Shown piece after piece: positions 24,869-32,623 of a stretch of 64,000 nt of DNA. The DNA is taken from positions 1 to 64,000 of IMG/VR virus record IMGVR_UViG_3300042907_001269. The stretch is one strand, 5' to 3'. Numbering within the stretch: position 1 is the first letter of the stretch; each line of letters begins with the position of its first letter. The notes beneath the pieces were generated by a model, which was not told where the DNA came from, searched no databases, and was given only the letters and a program-made list of their open reading frames with translations. Made by a program: the position numbers and the translations under genes. Source of the stretch: a virus.

Positions 24869-25030
24869 ATGCCAAGGGGACAATTAACAAAGGATGAGAT
24901 AAAGTATCAGGTATTGAAGTTAAAGCAGAAACTTCAAAATGAGCATATCGGATATACGTCTGATCCTAAATCACTTGCCGATCAATATCTGAATATGGTT
25001 CTGGATAAGATTAATGAATATGCCCGCTGA
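24869..25030 (+). CDS. small helical protein, 53 aa
   Basis: The product MPRGQLTKDEIKYQVLKLKQ... is a basic helix followed by DPKSLADQYLNMVLDKINEY. From memory, similar small proteins sit between hli and psbA in other cyanophages; the function is unknown. Its ATG directly follows the T-tract of a terminator whose right arm carries its SD. Translation is therefore expected mainly from transcripts that start within that hairpin. Confidence 0.75.
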   Translation: MPRGQLTKDEIKYQVLKLKQKLQNEHIGYTSDPKSLADQYLNMVLDKINEYAR

Positions 25031-25074
25031 CAAAGGGTTCTATTTATACTGTGCCACTTAGGTAATTGGACCTA

Positions 25075-25103
25075 TTGACAGGATTTCCTAACAGTGTTAT
25101 TAT
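25075..25103 (+). promoter_or_regulatory. psbA: sigma70-type promoter of psbA
   Basis: TTGACA (25075-25080) and TATTAT (25098-25103) are 17 nt apart. The transcript would have a leader of roughly 155 nt. Confidence 0.88.
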
Positions 25104-25115
25104 ATATACATACAC

Positions 25116-25214
25116 GGGTTAAGAAACGTAACAATTCTGAAACCCAGTGTCTTCTCCAACCGGGATCAAGAGAAGTAAAGCATCCCTCATACCCACGATG
25201 GAGGGTGTCGTGGG
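25116..25214 (+). other. structured psbA leader
   Basis: Four possible stems lie in the leader: GGGTT 25116-25120 / AACCC 25141-25145, CTTCTC 25151-25156 / GAGAAG 25170-25175, CCCTC 25184-25188 / GAGGG 25201-25205, and CCCACGA 25192-25198 / TCGTGGG 25208-25214. The last two interlock, giving either a switch or an H-type pseudoknot. No ORF or gene is seen here. Confidence 0.5.
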
Positions 25215-25266
25215 AATACTTGTAACTATTCAGTCCCCCTGAATCATACTTACCCTTTTAAAACAA

Positions 25267-26555
<1,289 letters not shown>

Positions 26556-26582
26556 TATAATCACTAAATTGTGATATAATGA

Positions 26583-26608
26583 AGAGACCTGTAAAGGTCT
26601 CTTTTTTT
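26583..26608 (+). terminator. rho-independent terminator after psbA
   Basis: The stem AGAGACCT / AGGTCTCT with loop GTAA is followed by seven T. Confidence 0.93.
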
Positions 26609-26615
26609 ATAAATA
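26608..26615 (+). promoter_or_regulatory. late promoter of the GIY-YIG gene
   Basis: TATAAATA begins on the last T of the psbA terminator, 10 nt before the GTG at 26625. Confidence 0.65.
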
Positions 26616-26624
26616 ATAATATCC

Positions 26625-27254
26625 GTGAGCAGACCACAAATGAATGTAAGATATACTGATAAGGATAGGGAGATTTGGAAGCAAATGTATTTGTCTGGTT
26701 TATCCTCCCACGAGATTGGAAGACAACTAAACATACCAAGAGTTTCTGTATATAAGTATCTTAAAACAATTGGCATAACAAGAAACTTTTCTGAATGGCA
26801 AATAGGTAAAGAACCTTGGAATAAAGGAAAGAAAACAGGTCAAAAAGTTTGGAATAAAGGATTAACCAAAGAAACTGATGAAAGAGTCAAAAAATATGGA
26901 GAAAAAATAAAGGGCAATAATTGTCAAAACCCTTGGAAAGAAAGATATTTTGATACTGATTATTTGTATTTGGTTATTGTTTATCTTGAAGGTAAACTGG
27001 TTTATAAGGTTGGTAGAAGTTTCAATAAATTAGCAAATCACACCAAAAATAAATTACATAGTGTAATTAAAATATGGAAAGGAATTCATTATCAAGTTCA
27101 TCATCTTGAAAAGTTCATCCATCAAAAATACCAAGATTATAAAATTGATTTTGAGACCACGGACAGTGGATATACGGAGTGTTATGTGGTAGAATTACCC
27201 ATAACTGAAATCATTAACCTTACAGAAAAAACATTAAAACATTATGATTACTAA
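26625..27254 (+). CDS. GIY-YIG-like homing endonuclease beside the psbA intron
   Basis: A 209-residue protein (GTG start at 26625; ATG at 26640 is possible). Residues about 10-50 are a helix-turn-helix (YLSGLSSHEIGRQLNIPRVS). Residues about 60-90 carry the NUMOD3 DNA-binding repeats (EPWNKGKKTGQKVWNKGLTK). The C-terminal part YLYLVIVYLEGKLVYKVGRS, with HHLEKFIHQKY, is a degenerate GIY-YIG/T5orf172-type nuclease. A free-standing homing endonuclease next to the psbA intron is known in S-PM2, where it promotes intron spread. This one is likely to do the same, although the nuclease type may differ. Confidence 0.8.
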   Translation: MSRPQMNVRYTDKDREIWKQMYLSGLSSHEIGRQLNIPRVSVYKYLKTIGITRNFSEWQIGKEPWNKGKKTGQKVWNKGLTKETDERVKKYGEKIKGNNCQNPWKERYFDTDYLYLVIVYLEGKLVYKVGRSFNKLANHTKNKLHSVIKIWKGIHYQVHHLEKFIHQKYQDYKIDFETTDSGYTECYVVELPITEIINLTEKTLKHYDY

Positions 27255-27399
27255 AGAAGGATTTATTGAGGCAACCAATCTAGCACCTGAAAACGCAGAA
27301 AAAATTTATCAAGAACTTAATGATAGGTTTAATGGGGATTGGGATAAAGCATCTGACTACCTTAAAGATTTGGTTGCATACTTACAAAAGCACCAATAA
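27244..27399 (+). CDS. small hypothetical protein, 51 aa
   Basis: The ATG overlaps the end of the endonuclease gene by 11 nt. The product MITKEGFIEATNLAPENAEK... ends DWDKASDYLKDLVAYLQKHQ and is an acidic helical protein. No family is recognised. Confidence 0.6.
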   Translation: MITKEGFIEATNLAPENAEKIYQELNDRFNGDWDKASDYLKDLVAYLQKHQ

Positions 27400-27400
27400 A

Positions 27401-27466
27401 ATGCTCCTCATCCTCCTGCTCTTCCAGTTATTTGGATTGTTCCTTTTCATAATGTCTCTGCTATAA
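27401..27466 (+). CDS. possible tiny hydrophobic peptide, 21 aa
   Basis: An ATG one base after the previous stop opens 21 residues that are nearly all Leu, Ile and Phe. Length and lack of an SD keep confidence low. Confidence 0.25.
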   Translation: MLLILLLFQLFGLFLFIMSLL

Positions 27467-27491
27467 TACATACAACAGTTACTTCTTACTA

Positions 27492-27653
27492 ATGAAAGAC
27501 CTATCACTTTCCGAAGAGCAAATTAAACTTCTTGCGGATGCTCTTTGGATGCGTCAAAGATGCTTTATCGCAGGAGACAAAAGATTCAAAGAATATGGTG
27601 CGATGTTAGATACACTTCTTGAAGGAATTGAATACACTCCAAAAAGATTCTGA
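27492..27653 (+). CDS. small hypothetical protein, 53 aa
   Basis: The product MKDLSLSEEQIKLLADALWM... ends DTLLEGIEYTPKRF, an amphipathic helical protein. No family is recognised. It ends 2 nt before the metallophosphoesterase gene. Confidence 0.6.
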   Translation: MKDLSLSEEQIKLLADALWMRQRCFIAGDKRFKEYGAMLDTLLEGIEYTPKRF

Positions 27654-27655
27654 AT

Positions 27656-28360
27656 ATGACTTACGATACAGTCTTCATATCTGATGTTCACTTGGGAACT
27701 CCGCGATGTAATACTGAAAAGTTTCTCAAGTTTCTGAAAGAACTCAAAACCAAAAAGTTAGTTCTGGTAGGTGATATTATAGACATCTACTGTATGGAAA
27801 AATATAATACTCGTTGGAAAAAAGAGCACACCGAATGTGTTCATCAGATTCTCAATCTCGCAAAGAAAGGAACCGAGATTGTTTATATTCTTGGAAATCA
27901 CGAAGGAATGATTCGTCGTTATACTGATTTTGAACACAAGAACTTTAAGATGGTTGATGAATATACGCACAAGGATTCAAAGGGAAATAAGTTTCTTTGT
28001 ATTCACGGAGATAAGTATTCTGAGTATTCTTCTGGGTCTTGGAAACAACTCATCTTTAATAAAGGATATGAATTCATTACACCACTCAGTTTATTTTTTG
28101 AGAGGTTCTTCCGTTTCTCTTTGGTTTATGCTTTGAAGAATAGTGTGCGTGGTAAGAACTATATCAATCAATATGAGACTGATATTGCTTCTTATTGTGC
28201 TCAAAGAGATAAGAAATATTCTGGTGTAATCTGCGGACACATACATTCGGCAAATATTCGCAATTTTGGCAAAATCACTTATATGTGTTGTGGAGATTTT
28301 GTGGATACTTGTTCTGCCATCTTAGAAAAGAACGGTGTATATTGTTTGGAAAAGTACTGA
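27656..28360 (+). CDS. calcineurin-like metallophosphoesterase (LpxH-like)
   Basis: A 234-residue protein with the full metal set: D10 and H12 (ISDVHLG), D40 (LVGDIID), N81-H82-E83 (GNHEG), H117 (IHGD) and H195/H197 (CGHIHS). The arrangement is closest to UDP-2,3-diacylglucosamine hydrolase-like enzymes. A phosphodiester or pyrophosphate substrate is likely; a link to lipid A or to nucleotide signals is inference. Its stop overlaps the next ATG by one base. Confidence 0.88.
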   Translation: MTYDTVFISDVHLGTPRCNTEKFLKFLKELKTKKLVLVGDIIDIYCMEKYNTRWKKEHTECVHQILNLAKKGTEIVYILGNHEGMIRRYTDFEHKNFKMVDEYTHKDSKGNKFLCIHGDKYSEYSSGSWKQLIFNKGYEFITPLSLFFERFFRFSLVYALKNSVRGKNYINQYETDIASYCAQRDKKYSGVICGHIHSANIRNFGKITYMCCGDFVDTCSAILEKNGVYCLEKY

Positions 28361-28491
28361 TGATATCCTCAACAACTCCATATAAACTCGCAGAGATTAT
28401 TCAAGATACTTGGCCTGGACTTTACAGACCTGTACAAGACCGTAAGGATTTTCCAACAAACACTTCCACCACAGATAAAAAAGTGGTATAA
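28360..28491 (+). CDS. small hypothetical protein, 43 aa
   Basis: The ATG overlaps the previous stop by one base. The product is MISSTTPYKLAEIIQDTWPG, then LYRPVQDRKDFPTNTS with a charged end. No family is recognised. Confidence 0.5.
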   Translation: MISSTTPYKLAEIIQDTWPGLYRPVQDRKDFPTNTSTTDKKVV

Positions 28492-28492
28492 T
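28487..28492 (+). promoter_or_regulatory. possible -10 box before petF
   Basis: TATAAT lies 24 nt before the petF ATG. No convincing -35 box is visible at the expected distance. Confidence 0.35.
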
Positions 28493-28515
28493 TACTCATA
28501 GTCACTACAACTTTT

Positions 28516-28806
28516 ATGACTTTTAATGTTACTCTTCGTTCCGCCGATGGAACCGAACAAACTATTCAATGTCCCGCAGACCAATATATTCTAGAAGCAG
28601 CAGATGAGGCAGGAATTGATCTTCCTTTCTCTTGTAAGGCAGGTGCCTGCTCTGCCTGTGCCGGTAAGGTTGTCTCTGGTGAGATTGATAATGAAGACCA
28701 ATCTTTCCTTGATGATGACCAAATGGCAGATGGATGGGCACTTCTTTGTGTGGCATATCCCAAGTCTGATTGTGTCATTCTTACCGAACAGGAGGAGAAC
28801 CTGTGA
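28516..28806 (+). CDS. petF: plant-type [2Fe-2S] ferredoxin
   Basis: A 96-residue protein with the cluster ligands C40, C45, C48 and C78 in [17 protein letters not shown] and LLCVAYP. This is the photosynthetic ferredoxin type. Cyanophage ferredoxins can carry electrons from photosystem I to reductases such as bilin reductases or ribonucleotide reductase. The stop overlaps the GTG of the next gene. Confidence 0.96.
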   Translation: MTFNVTLRSADGTEQTIQCPADQYILEAADEAGIDLPFSCKAGACSACAGKVVSGEIDNEDQSFLDDDQMADGWALLCVAYPKSDCVILTEQEENL

Positions 28807-29048
28807 GTTCCGAAATGCTCGGACAACTTGCCGTTGCCATTCAAAATCTTGGATGGGAACCAACGGATGAGATTGTAGTACAAGTCGGTGGTGTTGCCGC
28901 AACTGGCACTGAAACAAATCCCGATGCAAATCCAAAATGGGCAAAACCTTATGGTACTGTCACATATCAAAACGATGCTTTTATTGTGATTAAGAATGTA
29001 AATCGCAATCCTGTAGTACCTTCGCAACCAAATAATGAAAAAGTATAA
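28803..29048 (+). CDS. small hypothetical protein, 81 aa
   Basis: Starts at GTG 28803, which has a perfect AGGAGG 7 nt upstream inside petF; an ATG at 28815 is less well placed. The product begins [20 protein letters not shown], then [14 protein letters not shown], and ends QPNNEKV. No family is recognised. Coupling to petF is likely, so a redox-related role is possible but unproven. Confidence 0.65.
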   Translation: MSSEMLGQLAVAIQNLGWEPTDEIVVQVGGVAATGTETNPDANPKWAKPYGTVTYQNDAFIVIKNVNRNPVVPSQPNNEKV

Positions 29049-29355
29049 TAGTGAAGAATATTTTTCAGTGATTGATAAAAGAACTGGAAGAAAAATTGTA
29101 GATTGTGCCGAGTGGTCAGATGCAATGTTGATGTTTGATTTTGACCCACATAATCGACAAATCACAAGGAATAAGTTTCTGATGGGTCAAGTAATTGATG
29201 TAGAAATGCCTAAAGCACTTCCAACAAATGAGATAGTTCAAGGTGGTGTTGGTAGTTCTTATGATATTCCAACTGCAACTGGTGCCAATGGACCTGGAGA
29301 ACCATTGCCACAAATCAAACTACCAGAAAGACAACAAGAACCTTTTGTTGTATGA
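29035..29355 (+). CDS. hypothetical protein, 106 aa
   Basis: It overlaps the previous gene by 14 nt. The product [20 protein letters not shown], then VDCAEWSDAMLMFDFDPHNR, ends in a Pro-rich tail (GPGEPLPQIKLPERQQEPFV). No family is recognised, although the arrangement resembles small proteins found near tail genes of other cyanophages. Confidence 0.65.
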   Translation: MKKYNSEEYFSVIDKRTGRKIVDCAEWSDAMLMFDFDPHNRQITRNKFLMGQVIDVEMPKALPTNEIVQGGVGSSYDIPTATGANGPGEPLPQIKLPERQQEPFVV

Positions 29356-29468
29356 ATCTACTTAACTTTTTTGAGAGAGACTCTGACATCACTTACTATG
29401 ATGAGTTTCATTACATTTATATTACACTCAAAGAACTCGTAGAAGTTATAAGAACAAAGAATAAATAA
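29352..29468 (+). CDS. small hypothetical protein, 38 aa
   Basis: It starts at an ATGA overlap with the previous gene. The product is MNLLNFFERDSDITYYDEFH followed by YIYITLKELVEVIRTKNK. Unknown function; its stop is part of the late-promoter box of the next gene. Confidence 0.5.
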   Translation: MNLLNFFERDSDITYYDEFHYIYITLKELVEVIRTKNK

Positions 29469-29490
29469 TCATAAGTTGCAAATACTTATG
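29460..29490 (+). promoter_or_regulatory. late promoter and start-codon hairpin of the third HNH gene
   Basis: AATAAATA at 29460-29467 is a late-promoter box. CATAAGT (29470-29476) pairs perfectly with ACTTATG (29484-29490), whose last bases are the ATG at 29488. Read-through RNA would hide the start codon; late RNA, starting near 29473, would lack most of the left arm. Confidence 0.6.
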
Positions 29491-29859
29491 GTTCCTCTAC
29501 ACTCGTTTAAGGACTATCTGTTTAATCTAGAAACGACCAGTAAAGCAGAAGCAAAACGAATGTGGAGGAAAAATATAAAAGAGCAATGGGAACACAAGTG
29601 TGCCTATTGTGATTCGGAAGAGAATATCACGCTGGACCACATCATTCCGCAATGTAAGGGTGGACTTGATGTAAAGACGAATGTAATTTCCTGTTGTCAT
29701 TCCTGCAATCAATCCAAGGGGCACGAGCACTGGAAACTATGGTATGTCCAGCAAGATTTTTATAGTGAAGAGAGATTTGATAAAATACAAGAATGGATGA
29801 AACCAGAGGCACCAACAAATCTATATTCTTATCGCCCAAGACGTAATAATATTTCTTGA
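29488..29859 (+). CDS. HNH endonuclease, free-standing
   Basis: A 123-residue protein (ATG 29488; TTG at 29476 is an alternative). C38-x2-C41, D50-H51 in ITLDHIIPQCKGG, and SCCHSCNQSKG make a complete HNH core with zinc. It is a compact homing-endonuclease or recombination-type nuclease before the tail-fibre genes. Its start codon is in a hairpin just behind a late-promoter box. Confidence 0.9.
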   Translation: MVPLHSFKDYLFNLETTSKAEAKRMWRKNIKEQWEHKCAYCDSEENITLDHIIPQCKGGLDVKTNVISCCHSCNQSKGHEHWKLWYVQQDFYSEERFDKIQEWMKPEAPTNLYSYRPRRNNIS

Positions 29860-29873
29860 ATAAATAAATCAAG

Positions 29874-29893
29874 GCAATATATATTGCTTTTTT
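29874..29893 (+). terminator. rho-independent terminator
   Basis: The palindrome GCAATAT / ATATTGC is followed by six T. It separates the HNH gene from the structural genes. Confidence 0.75.
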
Positions 29894-29901
29894 GGTAAAT
29901 A
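29894..29901 (+). promoter_or_regulatory. late-promoter-like box of the fibre genes
   Basis: GGTAAATA begins directly after the terminator T-tract, 14 nt before the ATG at 29915. Confidence 0.5.
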
Positions 29902-29914
29902 CCGAATGTAATAA

Positions 29915-32269
29915 ATGGCAACTCCGATTCGTATTAAAAGGTCTGCTGTACCCGGCAAAAGACCTGCGGTTTCTGATTTAAGAACAGGTGAATTAGCTTT
30001 AAATACGTTTGATGCAGAAGTCTATACTTTAAGAGATAGATTTTCGCAGACTGGAATTTCTACGGAAGTTGTTAGACTCGGTGCGGGTGCAACAGTTACT
30101 AATATTTTATATGTCACAAAAGACGGAAACGATACGAACACAGGAAAAAAACTCGGAGACGCAAAAGCAACTGTTGGAGCAGCCCTCTCAATCGCAACAG
30201 AAGGATCCGTTATTAGAGTTGCTTCTGGATCTTATATAGAAAATAATCCTTTAGTTTTGTCAAAACAGGTCTCAATTGTTGGAGATAGTTTAAGAGAAGT
30301 ATCAATATCTCCACAAAATTCAAATCAAGATTTATTTCACGTTACAGAAGGAAATTATGTAACGGAAATGTCTTATACAGGATCTTTGAATCCTGGTAAG
30401 GCAGTTTTTGCTTTTAATCCAAATACGATTGGATTTTCAAGTCAGTCGGCATATATTCGTAACTGTACTAATTTCATTCCAAATAGTATTGGAATGAAAA
30501 TTGATGGTAATGATGCCATAGGTCCAACTAGGAGTATGGTTACGGATTCCTTCACTCAATATAATCAGGGTGGAATTGGAGTTTCAATCACAAATGGGGG
30601 GTATGCTCAGTTAGTTTCTCTCTTTACAATTTGTAATGACATAGCGGTTTATTGTGGATCTGGTGGTGCTTGTGATCTTACAAACTCAAACTCATCTTTT
30701 GGAAACTATGCTCTTGTTGCTGATGGTGTTGGAGCAAAAAAATATACGGGAATAGTCACAAGTGCTGCAGCAGAAAATGCTGATACTTTTGTTCTTGATT
30801 TAAATGTACCAACTTTAAATATAGTAAATGCTCTTTATGATAATACGACGGGACTTTTAACTGCCTATACTGATAGTGCTCATAAGTTCTCGGTTGGTAT
30901 GGGTATTTCTCTTTCTGGACTTGAATTTAGTTGCCCTTCTGGTCCCGGAATTGTTACATACCCAAGCGGAAAAAAGGGATATATATTTGAAACAAAAACT
31001 GTTGCTCCGGGAAGATATGTTGATTCGTATAATTTAATTCGGGCAAATAGACAAGAAATTATTGATAGTTCTTATAATCAAATAACCACACAATTCCCAT
31101 CTTTTGTAAATCCAAGTCCAGATAAGTGTAAGAGAGATATTGGATATATTGTAGATGCCGTATCACTAGATGTAAGAGATTTTACAAGTGAAAACTCTAT
31201 TGAAGCAACAAAAGCTTATTTTGGAGAAAATGGTCTTCCCTTAAATAATGGTCTTGTTGGAGAAGAGATACAAACAATAGTTGGATTTACTTCTGCCAGA
31301 GAACTAATGAAACTGGCAATTACTAATAATCTAACAGTTAAAGACTTGAATGTTGTTGCGGATCCACTCACCGGAAGTAATACGAGTCCTGCTTCTTGTG
31401 CCGATGTTCGGTCTTTTATTGATAATCTTGTCGGAATTATTACGACTAGTATTGGTGCCGGGAATATCCTTTCACTTCCACAAGTGTCTATGGCAAGTAC
31501 GGTGTTTACTTGTAATGTTGGAGTTTCTACATTACCTCATACTTATGTAGGTAGCGGCACGGCAAAAATTAATGTCATAAGACCCTTTGATGGTCAGGTC
31601 GTATATTTTAACAAACTTTACTATACAGTAGGAAAGATATTAATAACTAATGGTGGATCTGGATATTCTCTTTCTCCGGAAATTACTATATCTGATCCAG
31701 AAACTGATTTTGGAGTTGTTGCACAGGCAGTTGCGGAAGTTAAAGATGGTACTGTTGTTGCAATTGATATGGTTTCTACGGGTAGAGGATATACTTATAC
31801 ACCAACAGTCACATTAACCGGTCCTGAAGTTGGAATAAATACAGCAGTAGCGGTTCCTTTAATGGTTCCAACTTATTATTCAATATTAAGTTCTACTCCA
31901 ATTTCTGCCGGTATTTGTACTATTACGGTAAATGATAATGTTCCTTATGAGGTTGGAATTGGAACACAGGTTCCATTTTTTAAACAGAGTCGTATTTTGG
32001 CATCAGGGCATTCTTTGGAATATATTGGTTCTGGTACAAATATTGACACTGCTCTTCCCTCATTAGGTGGGGTTCCAATTCAAGAGAATGAGACCGATGT
32101 TCGTAATGGTGGATTGGTTGTATTCACGAGTACGGACCAATCAGGAAACTTTAGAATTGGTGATGGCGTTGTAATTGATCAGCAGACGGGTACTATATCT
32201 GGTACATTTTATTCTAAGAGTTTATTTTCTACCATTACACCATTTATTCTAGCACTAGGAGGAGATTAA
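29915..32269 (+). CDS. tail-fibre/virion structural protein with beta-helix-like region
   Basis: A 784-residue protein. The start MATPIRIKRSAVPGKRPAVS, then LRTGELALNTFD, is the common N-terminus of phage fibre proteins that attach to the virion. Residues about 70-260 (VTKDGNDTNTGKKLGDAKAT, then IRVASGSYIENNPL) look like a right-handed beta-helix. Later repeats (GGSGYSLSPEITISDPETDF, GRGYTYTPTVTLTG) are typical of tail adhesins. The C-terminus FTSTDQSGNFRIGDGVVIDQ recalls other cyanophage structural proteins. It is 3 nt from the next gene. Confidence 0.8.
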   Translation: MATPIRIKRSAVPGKRPAVSDLRTGELALNTFDAEVYTLRDRFSQTGISTEVVRLGAGATVTNILYVTKDGNDTNTGKKLGDAKATVGAALSIATEGSVIRVASGSYIENNPLVLSKQVSIVGDSLREVSISPQNSNQDLFHVTEGNYVTEMSYTGSLNPGKAVFAFNPNTIGFSSQSAYIRNCTNFIPNSIGMKIDGNDAIGPTRSMVTDSFTQYNQGGIGVSITNGGYAQLVSLFTICNDIAVYCGSGGACDLTNSNSSFGNYALVADGVGAKKYTGIVTSAAAENADTFVLDLNVPTLNIVNALYDNTTGLLTAYTDSAHKFSVGMGISLSGLEFSCPSGPGIVTYPSGKKGYIFETKTVAPGRYVDSYNLIRANRQEIIDSSYNQITTQFPSFVNPSPDKCKRDIGYIVDAVSLDVRDFTSENSIEATKAYFGENGLPLNNGLVGEEIQTIVGFTSARELMKLAITNNLTVKDLNVVADPLTGSNTSPASCADVRSFIDNLVGIITTSIGAGNILSLPQVSMASTVFTCNVGVSTLPHTYVGSGTAKINVIRPFDGQVVYFNKLYYTVGKILITNGGSGYSLSPEITISDPETDFGVVAQAVAEVKDGTVVAIDMVSTGRGYTYTPTVTLTGPEVGINTAVAVPLMVPTYYSILSSTPISAGICTITVNDNVPYEVGIGTQVPFFKQSRILASGHSLEYIGSGTNIDTALPSLGGVPIQENETDVRNGGLVVFTSTDQSGNFRIGDGVVIDQQTGTISGTFYSKSLFSTITPFILALGGD

Positions 32270-32272
32270 ATA

Positions 32273-32620
32273 ATGGCATTAGCACTTAATGTATTCAAGA
32301 CGATTACTACTGTTGGTAATACTAATAATGTCGGCATTTATACTGCTCCAGTTGGATATACTGGAGTTGTACTTCTAGCACAGGCAACGAATATTGGAGC
32401 ACAAACACAAACAGTTTCATTCGCACATCAAAGAACCAATAAAAGAACAGGAATTGCGGTTACAACTGAAATTATTTTATCTTATCCTATCTCTGGAAAT
32501 GATACGGCAAATTTGTTAGCAGGAAAGTTAGTTCTGGAATCAAGTGATGTCCTTAGATTTTCCGCAAGTAATAATACTGATATTAAGTTCATAGCAAGCA
32601 TTCTAGAAACTCTTAACTAA
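32273..32620 (+). CDS. small structural-type protein, 115 aa
   Basis: The product MALALNVFKTITTVGNTNNV, with LLAQATNIGAQTQTVSFAHQ, is rich in beta strands without charge clusters. It sits tightly between two fibre genes (3 nt on each side). From memory such proteins recur in cyanophage tail regions. A role in fibre attachment is inference. Confidence 0.7.
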   Translation: MALALNVFKTITTVGNTNNVGIYTAPVGYTGVVLLAQATNIGAQTQTVSFAHQRTNKRTGIAVTTEIILSYPISGNDTANLLAGKLVLESSDVLRFSASNNTDIKFIASILETLN

Positions 32621-32623
32621 CAA

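Noticed and set aside
27437-27467. Promoter with TTGTTC and TATAAT before the 27492 gene
   Set aside because: The -35 is weak and the spacing is 19 nt; only the -10-like box is good, so it was left out.
28566-29165. Minus-strand ORF of 199 residues across petF
   Set aside because: It mirrors the ferredoxin gene and two neighbours; composition is low-quality and no family motif is visible.
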